From: Candidatus Bathyarchaeota archaeon
GTDB lineage: Archaea > Thermoproteota > Bathyarchaeia > Bathyarchaeales > Bathycorpusculaceae
Length of the DNA: 13,291 bases
Reading direction: 5' to 3'
Assembly: GCA_030627225.1 (NCBI GenBank)
Contig: DAOUSM010000007.1
Location: forward strand, 1-13,291
The notes under the pieces are model-generated. The model ran no database searches. It saw only the letters and a program-made list of their open reading frames with translations, and had not been told where the DNA came from. Positions 1-6,758 of this stretch are shown here, in pieces. The translations under genes were made by a program, and so were the position numbers. Numbering within the stretch: the stretch's first letter is position 1; the number at the start of each line of letters is the position of its first letter.

Positions 1-153
1 CAAAAACCTTTGTGCTTGTTTAAAGTTCAAATTAGCCTTATACACAATCTCGGTTTTCCCAGCCCCATTCAAAGCTATTCTTAATATATCCACCATCAGC
101 TTAACGGTGCTCCGCCGTTCACTCAGCAACCGTTCGTCTACTATAATCGACAC
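1..153 (-). CDS. Winged-helix DNA-binding protein, N-terminal part only (cut by the left edge)
   Basis: Reading the minus strand from a GTG at 153 gives 51 uninterrupted codons that run off the window. The segment RRSTVKLMVDIL is followed by an alpha-helical stretch containing GAGKTEIVYKANLNFKQAQ. This is the beginning of the small archaeal winged-helix domain (HTH_45-like) common in TACK archaea, in which the KTEIVYKANLN stretch sits in the helix-turn-helix. A DNA-binding, probably regulatory role is inferred from the family; the target is unknown. The frame stays open upstream as far as a TGA near 240, but I see no ATG there. The GTG is preferred because a TATA-like element lies about 28 bases before it, which would give a leaderless transcript. 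The wing and C-terminus lie outside the window, so length and partners cannot be judged. Confidence 0.72.
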   Translation of the reverse strand, partial: MSIIVDERLLSERRSTVKLMVDILRIALNGAGKTEIVYKANLNFKQAQRFL

Positions 154-176
154 GAAAATCCCCGCGAAGGTTAATT

Positions 177-186
177 TCCTAAATAT
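177..186 (-). promoter_or_regulatory. TATA-like box for the leftward winged-helix gene
   Basis: On the minus strand the bases read GAATATTTAG, centred about 28 bases before the GTG at 153. That spacing fits an archaeal TATA box driving a leaderless mRNA. The match is modest and the region is AT-rich, so chance is possible. Confidence 0.35.
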
Positions 187-345
187 TCTTCTGTTTTTAG
201 TTATAGAAGAAAGTTCTATGTTATTCCAACTTATATGTCATTTCAACTGAATTATGAAAAATTTCTACCACTTTTAAGTCAGAATTTACTTATATTAAGA
301 AAAGACTGCTGTTTTCACAATACAAATCAGCAAAAACAGTTAAAT

Positions 346-357
346 TAATTATATATA
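346..357 (+). promoter_or_regulatory. TATA-like box for the 381-686 regulator
   Basis: TAATTATATATA lies about 25 to 33 bases before the ATG at 381. This is where an archaeal TATA box would sit if transcription starts at or just before the start codon. No Shine-Dalgarno sequence is visible before the ATG, which supports a leaderless transcript. Confidence 0.5.
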
Positions 358-361
358 CTCG

Positions 362-378
362 CTCTGGCTCCTCCAGAG
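362..378 (+). promoter_or_regulatory. Perfect inverted repeat between TATA box and ATG, possible operator
   Basis: CTCTGG-CTCCT-CCAGAG is a perfect 6-bp palindrome with a 5-base spacer, ending two bases before the ATG at 381. Its place between the TATA box and the likely transcription start is where an autorepressor would block polymerase, and the downstream gene encodes a winged-helix protein. A 6-bp palindrome can arise by chance, so the operator role is inference. Confidence 0.35.
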
Positions 379-380
379 AC

Positions 381-686
381 ATGAAAAATAAAAATTGCTT
401 ACGGGCTTCCTTTAACGATGCTCTCAATTCTAAAGTTGCAACAGCAACCCTTCGAATTCTGATAGAGAAGGACATGCCCCTACCCATATCCAGAATAGCA
501 AAAGAAATAGGCTCTAACTACGTTACTGTAAGAAAACACATAACGTATCTACAGAAAACAAACCTTGTGAAATCAATTGACTATGGTATGCGAAGACTTT
601 ACAAGGCGAACATGGCTGACGGACGAATAATTGCCTTCAAGAACTTCATCCAAATATGGAATAACTCCGAACACAAGCAAACGTAA
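381..686 (+). CDS. Small winged-helix transcriptional regulator
   Basis: This 101-residue protein has a helix-turn-helix at roughly residues 28-62 (ISRIAKEIGSNYVTVRKHIT), then a helix and a turn (LQKTNLVKSIDYGMRRLYKA) that looks like the wing. This is the ArsR/MarR-like winged-helix architecture of many archaeal regulators. No cysteine or histidine metal site, ligand domain or membrane segment is seen, so the signal it senses is unknown. The start ATG fits a TATA box about 28 bases upstream and a leaderless message. A perfect inverted repeat overlaps the presumed transcription start, suggesting autoregulation. The gene stands alone on the + strand, divergent from the left-edge regulator and separated from rps13 by about 250 non-coding bases. 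It is therefore probably not part of the ribosomal operon, although read-through cannot be excluded. Confidence 0.75.
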   Translation: MKNKNCLRASFNDALNSKVATATLRILIEKDMPLPISRIAKEIGSNYVTVRKHITYLQKTNLVKSIDYGMRRLYKANMADGRIIAFKNFIQIWNNSEHKQT

Positions 687-879
687 GCATCATCCAAGAG
701 AAAATATATGTTTTCATGATCCAGAATTAGTTATATCTGAGATTTCTATGGTAAGGCTTCTAGCGATTCTGTTATTCACACCTATAACATGACAACATTT
801 CTTTTAAAAAGGAGCAAGAAAACTGCAAGAATTTTCTTAAATCAACACACAGCATAATTGCCACAATAAACTAGTAAGG

Positions 880-887
880 TTTAAATA
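880..887 (+). promoter_or_regulatory. TATA-like box for the rps13 ribosomal operon
   Basis: TTTAAATA lies about 50 bases before the rps13 ATG at 938, inside the 251-base non-coding stretch that follows the small regulator. It is the best archaeal TATA match there and predicts a start near 907-912 and a leader of about 30 bases. The rest of 687-937 is AT-rich, and I see no tRNA, ORF or strong hairpin in it. Confidence 0.45.
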
Positions 888-937
888 AAATATGGTTTAT
901 TTCGTAGTTAGCTTCAGCACTATATGGATGGCAGTAA

Positions 938-1396
938 ATGTCAAAGGAATTCCGTCACATACTACGAATATCGGACGCAGATATAGATGGTGCTCTGAAA
1001 GCACCCTATGCATTAACCAAAATTAAAGGAATAAACCTAAACCTTGCGAATGCGATACTGAAAAAAGCCGGAATAGACCCGGAGAAAAGGGCGGGTTTTC
1101 TAACAGAGGCTGAAGTTGAAAGAATAGAGGAAATAATAGAAGAACCAGCAAAATTTGGAATGCCAAACTGGCTTCTAAACAGAAGAAAGGATTTGGAAAC
1201 TGGAAAAGACATTCATTTAATTAGTGCAGACCTCACCTTGAGAACAAAGATGGATATTGATCAGATGAAGGGGATAAAATCGTGGCGGGGATATCGCCAT
1301 GCCTACGGACTGAAGGCGCGCGGACAGAGAACAAGGACTACTGGAAGAAAAGGGAAAGCTGTTGGAGTGAGAGTGAAAACGAGAAAAAGGATGTAA
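938..1396 (+). CDS. rps13: 30S ribosomal protein uS13
   Basis: The 152-residue protein is a full-length archaeal uS13, which sits in the head of the small subunit and contacts the P-site tRNA and the large subunit. The N-terminal FRHILRISDADIDG, the helix-two-turn-helix stretch KIKGINLNLANAILKKAGI, and the basic C-terminal RGYRHAYGLKARGQRTRTTG, which ends in a Lys/Arg-rich tail, are family hallmarks. It is the first gene of the operon. The ATG at 938 is chosen because the protein begins in the conserved N-terminal motif directly after it; only a weak ribosome site (GGATGG near 926) precedes it. rps4 follows after 5 bases, so the two are almost certainly co-transcribed. Confidence 0.97.
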   Translation: MSKEFRHILRISDADIDGALKAPYALTKIKGINLNLANAILKKAGIDPEKRAGFLTEAEVERIEEIIEEPAKFGMPNWLLNRRKDLETGKDIHLISADLTLRTKMDIDQMKGIKSWRGYRHAYGLKARGQRTRTTGRKGKAVGVRVKTRKRM

Positions 1397-1401
1397 ATAT
1401 C

Positions 1402-1971
1402 ATGGGCGACCCCAAAAAACAGAGAAAGAAATATGAAACTCCAAGGTTTCCATGGCGAACAGACGTCTTGCAAGAAGAGCTTAAACTTTTAGGTCAGTAT
1501 GGTTTGCGAAACAAACGTGAACTGTGGCGACATAAAACCACGCTGTCGAAATTTAGGGGAATCGCCCGCTCCCTCATAGGCAAAACACCTGAAGAACGCA
1601 GAAAAATGGAGGAGGAGCTTCTAACACGCTTGAAAAAGCTCGGCATAATACCTGAAACATCAGTTTTAGACGCTGTCTTAGACTTAACCATTGAAGACAT
1701 CCTTGAACGCAGACTCCAAACAATCGTTTTCCGCAAAGGCCTAGCCAAGTCGATTCACCAAGCCCGTCAACTAATAACTCACGGACATGTAGCCATAGGA
1801 AAACGGCGTGTAACTGTGCCAAGCTATCTGGTGACAAGGGAAGACGAAAACCAGATAACCTATACACCTCAAAGCCCACTTGCAAATCAAACTCATCCAC
1901 TCCGCCAAACAATAGCAGTTGTAGCCACAACAGAGAAGGAAACAGAGGAAACGCGAGCCAAGGAGGAATAA
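1402..1971 (+). CDS. rps4: 30S ribosomal protein uS4
   Basis: The protein has 189 residues from the ATG at 1402 (MGDPKKQRKKYETP). uS4 binds 16S rRNA early in 30S assembly and lines the mRNA entry site. The S4 RNA-binding domain covers about residues 103-165, with RRLQTIVFRKGLAKSIHQAR and the turn LITHGHVAIGKRRV. The frame is open further upstream, back to an ATG at 1282, but that stretch overlaps rps13 and is not uS4-like; starting at 1402 gives the normal archaeal N-terminus 5 bases after the rps13 stop. The C-terminal 20 or so residues are Thr/Glu-rich (VVATTEKETEETRAKEE), an acidic tail typical of archaeal versions. The stop is one base before rps11. Confidence 0.96.
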   Translation: MGDPKKQRKKYETPRFPWRTDVLQEELKLLGQYGLRNKRELWRHKTTLSKFRGIARSLIGKTPEERRKMEEELLTRLKKLGIIPETSVLDAVLDLTIEDILERRLQTIVFRKGLAKSIHQARQLITHGHVAIGKRRVTVPSYLVTREDENQITYTPQSPLANQTHPLRQTIAVVATTEKETEETRAKEE

Positions 1972-1972
1972 A

Positions 1973-2386
1973 ATGAGCAGCAGCGGAGGTGCCAGCAAGA
2001 AAACTGACAGGTGGGGTGTTGTCCATATTTACAGCTCCTACAACAACACAATAGTCCACGTAACAGACGTTTCAGGAGCAGAAACCATAGCGAGAACATC
2101 AGGCGGAATGTTTGTAAAGGCGGATAGAATGGAGTCCTCACCATACGCAGCCATGCGGGCAGCCTCATCAGCAGCAGAAACAGCCAAAGACAAAGGAATA
2201 ACAGCCATACACATCAAGGTAAGGGCTCCAGGAGGCCCAGGACCAAGAACCCCAGGCGCAGGTGCACAAGCAGCCATAAGGGCATTAGCGAGGGCGGGAT
2301 TCCGCATAGGACGCATAGAAGAGGTTACACCCGTTCCACATGATGGGACACGGAGACCTGGCGGCAGAAGAGGAAGAAGGGTCTAG
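1973..2386 (+). CDS. rps11: 30S ribosomal protein uS11
   Basis: This 137-residue protein of the 30S platform contacts 16S rRNA near the mRNA exit channel. Recognisable motifs are WGVVHIYSSYNNTIVHVTD near the N-terminus, APGGPGPRTPGAGAQAAIRA in the middle, and the strongly basic C-terminus HDGTRRPGGRRGRRV. A clear Shine-Dalgarno site, AGGAGG at 1961-1966, lies inside the end of rps4 and serves the ATG at 1973, indicating co-transcription. The largest gap of the operon (114 bases) follows. Confidence 0.97.
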   Translation: MSSSGGASKKTDRWGVVHIYSSYNNTIVHVTDVSGAETIARTSGGMFVKADRMESSPYAAMRAASSAAETAKDKGITAIHIKVRAPGGPGPRTPGAGAQAAIRALARAGFRIGRIEEVTPVPHDGTRRPGGRRGRRV

Positions 2387-2500
2387 CTGAATTCATGTAA
2401 TCCATACTTTGTTCTTTGTAATAGAAAAATTGAAATAATGCACCAGTATTCTATTGAACGGCACAGCAGTTGTCATAGACTATGTGGAGTGTTCAAATAA

Positions 2501-3325
2501 GTGGAAATAGAAGTGCTTGAAAAAAACGACGTGAATATGCGTTTACTCATTCGTGGAGTTGACACTCCATTTGTGAACGCCTTAAGAAGGACGGTGTTAG
2601 CGGAAGTCCCCTGCATGGCAATAGACGAAGTTGTAATAATCGAGAACTCCTCCGTATTGCAAGATGAAATCATAGCCCACAGACTTGGGCTAATCCCCCT
2701 CAAAACCGACCTAAACGGTTATAATCTGCCTGAAGAATGCCCATGCAAAAGCGAGTTCGGATGCAACCTTTGCAGGGTTTCACTTACTCTTGATGCAGAA
2801 GCAAAAGAAGGAACGAGAACTGTTTACTCAGGCGAGTTGATATCGGAAAACCCGGATATAGTGCCTGTAAGCGACAAAATACCCATAGTGAAGCTGGTGA
2901 AAGAGCAGAAGCTGAAACTTGAAGCCTATGCGAGGCTTGGAAAGGGGAAAAAACACGCGAAGTGGCAGCCGGTTTCAATGTGCACATACAAGTATTACCC
3001 ACAGATAAAAATTGACAGTAAGCGTTGCGACGCTTGTGGAAAATGTGTAGAGATATGTCCAAGAAAAGTTTTGACTAAGAACGTAAACAAAATAGAAGTT
3101 CGTGACCTGATAGTTTGCACCCTTTGCCAAGACTGTATGGACGTTTGCCCACAAAATCCACCAGCCATAGATGTAAGCTGGGACGAAAACACCTTCATAT
3201 TCAACCTAGAATCCACAGGTGCACTTCCTCCAAAAAGAATAATAACAGAAGCCATTAAAATCCTGGACAAACGGTTGAAGGAATTCATAAAGCATGTCAA
3301 GGTGAAAACACGTGAAAAAAGTTAG
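2501..3325 (+). CDS. rpoD: DNA-directed RNA polymerase subunit D (Rpo3) with two Fe-S motifs
   Basis: This is the 274-residue archaeal counterpart of bacterial alpha and eukaryotic Rpb3, which pairs with RpoL and nucleates polymerase assembly. The dimerisation part starts with MRLLIRGVDTPFVNALRRT and HRLGLIPLKTDL. Cys80, Cys82, Cys88 and Cys91 (CPC...CNLC) form the zinc-type cluster of domain 2. Domain 3 is ferredoxin-like, with two complete CxxCxxCxxxCP motifs: Cys176/179/182/186 and Cys206/209/212/216. The start is a GTG with GGAGTG at 2486-2491 as ribosome site. The gap before it shows no convincing TATA box, so an internal promoter is possible but unproven. It overlaps rpl18e by 14 bases, indicating coupled translation. 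Confidence 0.96.
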   Translation: MEIEVLEKNDVNMRLLIRGVDTPFVNALRRTVLAEVPCMAIDEVVIIENSSVLQDEIIAHRLGLIPLKTDLNGYNLPEECPCKSEFGCNLCRVSLTLDAEAKEGTRTVYSGELISENPDIVPVSDKIPIVKLVKEQKLKLEAYARLGKGKKHAKWQPVSMCTYKYYPQIKIDSKRCDACGKCVEICPRKVLTKNVNKIEVRDLIVCTLCQDCMDVCPQNPPAIDVSWDENTFIFNLESTGALPPKRIITEAIKILDKRLKEFIKHVKVKTREKS

Positions 3326-3674
3326 AACGACAAATCCAGAGCTCATCAAGCTTATTCGTTTCCTAAAAAAGCAAAGCAGAGAAAACAAGGTCAAGATATG
3401 GAGAGACATTGCCGAGCGCTTGGCAAAGCCTAGGAGAAACCGCATAACAGTGAACGTAAGCCGCCTAAACAGATGCACAGAGAAAAAAGAAATAGTAGTG
3501 GTTCCGGGTAAAGTGTTAGGTGCAGGTAAAATAAACCATCCAATAACCGTGGCAGCTTTCACATTCTCAGAAAAGGCGAAAGAAAAAATAAAGGGTGCAA
3601 GGGGAAAATGCCTATCATTCTTTGAACTTGTCAAGAAAAATCCGAAGGGCTCAAATGTAAAGATAATCGGGTGA
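3312..3674 (+). CDS. rpl18e: 50S ribosomal protein eL18 (L18e)
   Basis: This is a 120-residue archaeal/eukaryotic-type large-subunit protein. Diagnostic stretches are TNPELIKLIRFLKKQSREN, WRDIAERLAKPRRNRITVNV, VVVPGKVLGAGKINHPITVA and a basic C-terminus ending in NPKGSNVKIIG. The start is a GTG inside the last codons of rpoD, preceded by GGTGA at 3301-3305, which matches the archaeal anti-Shine-Dalgarno. The 14-base overlap in another frame suggests translational coupling. Length and sequence are normal for the family. Confidence 0.96.
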   Translation: MKKVRTTNPELIKLIRFLKKQSRENKVKIWRDIAERLAKPRRNRITVNVSRLNRCTEKKEIVVVPGKVLGAGKINHPITVAAFTFSEKAKEKIKGARGKCLSFFELVKKNPKGSNVKIIG

Positions 3675-3678
3675 AAAA

Positions 3679-4122
3679 ATGCAGACAACGAACCAAACAG
3701 CCACAATAATAAACGCGGAAGACCTTATTCTAGGTAGAATGGCAAGCATCATCGCCAAACGATTGTTAAGAGGCGAAAAAATAATAATTGTAAACGCTGA
3801 GAAAGCTGTGCTTTCCGGTAAAAGGAAAAGCAAAGTAAGCGAAGCGAAAGAATTTCTTGAAGTGGGACATCCGAAGAAGGGCCCATTCCATTATAGAAGA
3901 CCGGACAGAATAGTTAGAAGGACAGTGAGGGGTATGCTCCCCTACAAACAGCCTAAGGGCAAACAGGCATACAAGCGGCTCAAGGCGTTCATCGGAACAC
4001 CAGAAGAACTTAAAGACCGAAAAACGGAAACTTTAGCCGAAGCCCACGCTAAAAAGCTGAAATGCCCATATTTCACGCTCGGCGAATTCGCAAAGGAGAT
4101 AGGGTGGAACCCTAGTGAATAA
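3679..4122 (+). CDS. rpl13: 50S ribosomal protein uL13
   Basis: This 147-residue protein is an early-assembling component of the large subunit. Typical features are INAEDLILGRMASIIAKRLL, IIIVNAEKAVLSGKRK, the stretch around RTVRGMLPYKQPKGKQAYKR, and AFIGTPEEL. The ATG lies 4 bases after the rpl18e stop, with GGTGA at the end of rpl18e as ribosome site. It has the short archaeal N-terminus. rps9 follows after 2 bases; the uL13-uS9 pair is adjacent in nearly all prokaryotes. Confidence 0.97.
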   Translation: MQTTNQTATIINAEDLILGRMASIIAKRLLRGEKIIIVNAEKAVLSGKRKSKVSEAKEFLEVGHPKKGPFHYRRPDRIVRRTVRGMLPYKQPKGKQAYKRLKAFIGTPEELKDRKTETLAEAHAKKLKCPYFTLGEFAKEIGWNPSE

Positions 4123-4124
4123 TT

Positions 4125-4535
4125 ATGCCAGCGAAAAAAGTTTTAGTTATTAGTGGAAAAAGGAAAACAGCCATAGCACGGGCCGTTGTTAGACCAGGAA
4201 TTGGAAGAATACGCATAAACAGAACACCCGTAGAAATCTATGAACCGGAAATTGCACGCGAAAAGATAATGGAACCGCTCATACAAGCCGGAGATGAGGT
4301 TTGGAAACAGCTGGACATAGACGTAAAAGTTTCAGGTGGAGGATACATAGGCCAGGCGGAAGCAGCGAGAATGGCAATTGCAAACGCTTTACTAAAATGG
4401 ACAAAAAGTTCACACCTACGCACACTCTTTGTTGAGTATGACAGAACAATGGTCGCTGGGGACCCAAGACGGAAAGAACCTAAAAAGTTTGGAGGCCCAG
4501 GAGCACGGGCGAGAGATCAGAAAAGTTACAGATAA
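4125..4535 (+). CDS. rps9: 30S ribosomal protein uS9
   Basis: This 136-residue small-subunit head protein has a C-terminal tail that reaches the P-site tRNA. Motifs are ISGKRKTAIARAVVRPGIGR, INRTPVEIYEPE, VSGGGYIGQAEAARMAIANA and the basic ending DRTMVAGDPRRKEPKKFGG... with the invariant final SYR. The start ATG is 2 bases past the rpl13 stop, without a strong separate ribosome site, so translation is probably coupled. The C-terminal arginine expected to touch tRNA is present. Confidence 0.97.
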   Translation: MPAKKVLVISGKRKTAIARAVVRPGIGRIRINRTPVEIYEPEIAREKIMEPLIQAGDEVWKQLDIDVKVSGGGYIGQAEAARMAIANALLKWTKSSHLRTLFVEYDRTMVAGDPRRKEPKKFGGPGARARDQKSYR

Positions 4536-4551
4536 AAGAGGCTGATTAAAG

Positions 4552-4785
4552 ATGATTATACCGGTGAGATGTTTTACATGCGGCAAATTAATTGGAGACA
4601 AGTGGGAGGAATTCGCTAGAAGAGTGAAAGCTGGAGAGGAACCAGGCGAAGTCTTGGACAGCCTCGAAATCAAAAGGTACTGCTGCAGACGTATGCTGCT
4701 GTCGCATGTGGAAATAATCGATGAGATTCTACGATTTTACGAAGAAGCGGAGAAGAGAAAGGAGGCAAGAAACCAGTATTATTAA
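4552..4785 (+). CDS. rpoN: DNA-directed RNA polymerase subunit N (Rpo10)
   Basis: The 77-residue zinc-binding subunit is homologous to eukaryotic Rpb10 and is found in the RpoD-L-N-P assembly platform. The unusual zinc site is complete: CFTCG near residue 7 and the adjacent cysteine pair in KRYCCRRMLLSHVE. The start MIIPVRCFTCGKLIG is the universal family N-terminus. GAGGCTGAT before the ATG acts as ribosome site. It is slightly longer than the roughly 65-residue minimum because of a charged C-terminal tail (EEAEKRKEARNQYY). rpoK, a frequent next gene in archaea, is not present; enolase follows immediately. Confidence 0.96.
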   Translation: MIIPVRCFTCGKLIGDKWEEFARRVKAGEEPGEVLDSLEIKRYCCRRMLLSHVEIIDEILRFYEEAEKRKEARNQYY

Positions 4786-4802
4786 GGATGGAAGGAGAAA
4801 AC

Positions 4803-6047
4803 ATGTCAACAGCCATCGAAGATATAATTGCAAGAAAGGTTTTCAACAGTCGTGGAGAAGAAACAATAGAAGTTGACATCGTAACAACCTCAAGTTTTGG
4901 AAGAGCCTCAGCCCCAGCCGGAGAGAGCCGTGGAAAAGCTGAGGTGGTTTACTATCCTCAAGGCGGAGTAGACCAAGCAATTAAAAAGGTTGAAGAGCTA
5001 ATAGCTCCAGAACTAATTGGATTGAACGCGGATTTTCAAGAAGAAATTGACAAAAGACTGCATGAAATGGACGGAACGAAGGACTTTAGGATGATAGGTG
5101 GAAACACAGCCTTCGCTATTTCGCTGGCGAACGCTGAGGCTGCTGCAAATTCTTATGGTCTACTTCTCTTCCAATATTTAGGCGGATATATCGCCCATAA
5201 ACTGCCCTACCCTCTTGGAAACGTAATAAGTGGTGGAAAACATGGTCAAGGAAAAACCCCAGACATGCAAGAATTTCTGGTTCTTCCACATGGAGCTGAA
5301 TCCTTTTTGGAAGCCGCAGCAGCCAACGCTCAAATTCACAGAAGAATAGGCAACATACTAAGGAAAAAGGATAAGCTTTTTGGCGGTGGAAGAAGCGATG
5401 AAGGAGCATGGATTGCGAATATTGGAAATCTTGAAGCCTTAGAAGTTTTGGCTGATGCATGCGAAGAGATGGGGAACGAGTTAGGTTTTGAATGCGGTTT
5501 AGGCGTTGATGTAGCAGCATCCTCTATGTGGAGCGCTAAAACGAAAACTTATATCTATAAGAAGGAGGGGGAAAAACGAGATTCCGGAGAACAGCTAGAA
5601 TTCATTTTGAGACTGATAAAAAAATATCGTCTCATCTATGTTGAAGACCCCTTCCATGAAGAAGACTACAAAGGCTTCGCAGAACTCACAAAAAAAGCAA
5701 AGAACTGCTTGATCTGCGGTGACGATCTGTTTGTTACAAACAGTGAAAGGTTAAACCGTGGAATAAAATTACACGCGGCCAATGCGATCATAATAAAGCT
5801 GAATCAAATAGGCACGCTTACCGATGCTTGGGAAACAATTGAAATGGCGAAGCGGGCTGGATATGTCCCAGTGATGTCGCATCGTTCAGGCGATACGTGC
5901 GACTGGCATATAGCCCACTTGGCTGTAGCCTTCAGATGTCCAATAATAAAGATAGGTGTTGTTGAGGGAGCAAGAATAGCGAAGATAAACGAGTTGATAA
6001 GGATGGAGGAATTTTTAGGGGATAGAGCCGAAATGGCTGACCTCTAA
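4803..6047 (+). CDS. eno: Enolase (phosphopyruvate hydratase), slightly divergent
   Basis: This 414-residue enzyme interconverts 2-phosphoglycerate and phosphoenolpyruvate in the cytoplasm (EC 4.2.1.11). Catalytic residues are recognisable: Ser42 in the GESRG loop, His147 (GGKHG), Glu157 (QEFL), Glu200 (SDEGAW), metal ligands Asp236, Glu281 (EDPF) and Asp307 (GDDLFVTN), Lys332 (IKLNQIGT), His360 (SHRSG) and Lys383. Variations from the common pattern are SGG for NGG at 143-145, GDTCDW after SHRS, and IGVVEGARIAK in place of the usual TGxxxxERxAK. The ATG at 4803 is preferred over one at 4788 because AAGGAG at 4792-4797 is well placed for it and MSTAIEDI matches family N-termini. Enolase between rpoN and rps2 is an archaeal arrangement. 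Confidence 0.93.
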   Translation: MSTAIEDIIARKVFNSRGEETIEVDIVTTSSFGRASAPAGESRGKAEVVYYPQGGVDQAIKKVEELIAPELIGLNADFQEEIDKRLHEMDGTKDFRMIGGNTAFAISLANAEAAANSYGLLLFQYLGGYIAHKLPYPLGNVISGGKHGQGKTPDMQEFLVLPHGAESFLEAAAANAQIHRRIGNILRKKDKLFGGGRSDEGAWIANIGNLEALEVLADACEEMGNELGFECGLGVDVAASSMWSAKTKTYIYKKEGEKRDSGEQLEFILRLIKKYRLIYVEDPFHEEDYKGFAELTKKAKNCLICGDDLFVTNSERLNRGIKLHAANAIIIKLNQIGTLTDAWETIEMAKRAGYVPVMSHRSGDTCDWHIAHLAVAFRCPIIKIGVVEGARIAKINELIRMEEFLGDRAEMADL

Positions 6048-6067
6048 ATGCTTTAGGAGGAGGAAAA

Positions 6068-6754
6068 TTGTCGGACGATGAGGAAATTAAAGATGAAAAA
6101 TTTGGAAAAGAGGAAGAAACAACAAGCGTAAGCATAGAGGAAGAGCTTCTATTACCACGAGATACGCTTCTCTCCGCGGGAATACATATTGGAACAAGAA
6201 TGAAGACGAGAGACACGGAGCTGTTCATATACCGCGTTAGACCAGACGGCCTATTCGTCTTAGACGTTAAAAAAACGGATGAGCGCATAAGAGTGGCCGC
6301 AAAATTTCTGGCAAGATTCGAACCATCAAAAATCGCTGCAGCCGCAGCCAGACTTTACGCACAAGAACCCGTTAGAAAATTCTGCGAAGTAACCGGAGCC
6401 ATTCCCGTTGCTGGACGCTTTATTCCAGGACTTTTATCAAATCCGTTGTATCCCAACCGCATCGAACCAGATGTGTTAATTGTTTCCGATCCAAGGGCGG
6501 ATTCCCAAGCAGTTAGGGAAGCATCTTCAGTGGGCATACCCGTAGTAGCCCTATGCAGCACAGACAACGAGTTTTCAGGTGTAGACTTGGTGATTCCAAC
6601 AAACAATAAGGGTAGAAGAGCCTTAGCAGTCATCTATTGGCTTTTGGCAAGGCAAATATTGCGGGAAAAAGGTGAACTGGCACCTGACAAGGATTTACCC
6701 TTAACAATCGAGGATTTTGAAGCTAAGATTTCGAGGGAAGAGGAAGGAGGCTAA
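6068..6754 (+). CDS. rps2: 30S ribosomal protein uS2
   Basis: This 228-residue small-subunit protein is added late in 30S assembly. Characteristic stretches are LLSAGIHIGTRMKT, FIYRVRPDGLFVLDVKKTDE, GRFIPGLLSNP, PDVLIVSDPRADSQAVREA and GIPVVALCSTDNEFSGVDLV. The first 28 or so residues are very acidic (SDDEEIKDEKFGKEEE), as in several archaeal uS2 proteins. The start is TTG, set by the strong AGGAGGAGGA at 6055-6064. Its own stop overlaps the ribosome site region of the next gene, which begins 4 bases later, so the unit runs on into the MEMO and isoprenoid genes. Confidence 0.96.
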   Translation: MSDDEEIKDEKFGKEEETTSVSIEEELLLPRDTLLSAGIHIGTRMKTRDTELFIYRVRPDGLFVLDVKKTDERIRVAAKFLARFEPSKIAAAAARLYAQEPVRKFCEVTGAIPVAGRFIPGLLSNPLYPNRIEPDVLIVSDPRADSQAVREASSVGIPVVALCSTDNEFSGVDLVIPTNNKGRRALAVIYWLLARQILREKGELAPDKDLPLTIEDFEAKISREEEGG

Positions 6755-6758
6755 CGGA

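Noticed and set aside
203..219. Second 6-5-6 inverted repeat, ATAGAA-N5-TTCTAT, between the two regulators
   Set aside because: It has the same geometry as the repeat at 362-378 but a different sequence and no clear relation to a promoter. In AT-rich DNA of this length such a repeat is expected by chance.
687..937. Possible tRNA, small RNA or terminator between the regulator and rps13
   Set aside because: No cloverleaf, T-arm-like sequence or strong hairpin was seen; short T-rich tracts near 796-806 are too weak to call a terminator.
1282..1401. Upstream in-frame extension of rps4 into rps13
   Set aside because: The extra 40 residues are an out-of-frame reading of rps13 and do not match uS4; the protein proper starts at 1402.
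1574..2059. 161-codon open frame on the minus strand across rps4 and rps11
   Set aside because: It is antisense to two certain genes, is rich in Leu, Phe and Cys in the manner of reversed AT-rich coding DNA, and shows no domain.
2438..2500. 20-codon reading frame (MHQYSIERHSSCHRLCGVFK) ending directly before the rpoD start, a possible leader peptide
   Set aside because: It has no visible ribosome site, no family resemblance and is short enough to be chance. The abutting stop and start is intriguing but not enough to call a gene.
3206..3706. 166-codon open frame on the minus strand across rpoD, rpl18e and rpl13
   Set aside because: It covers three certain genes on the other strand, has a Phe-rich composition typical of a shadow frame, and no recognisable motif.
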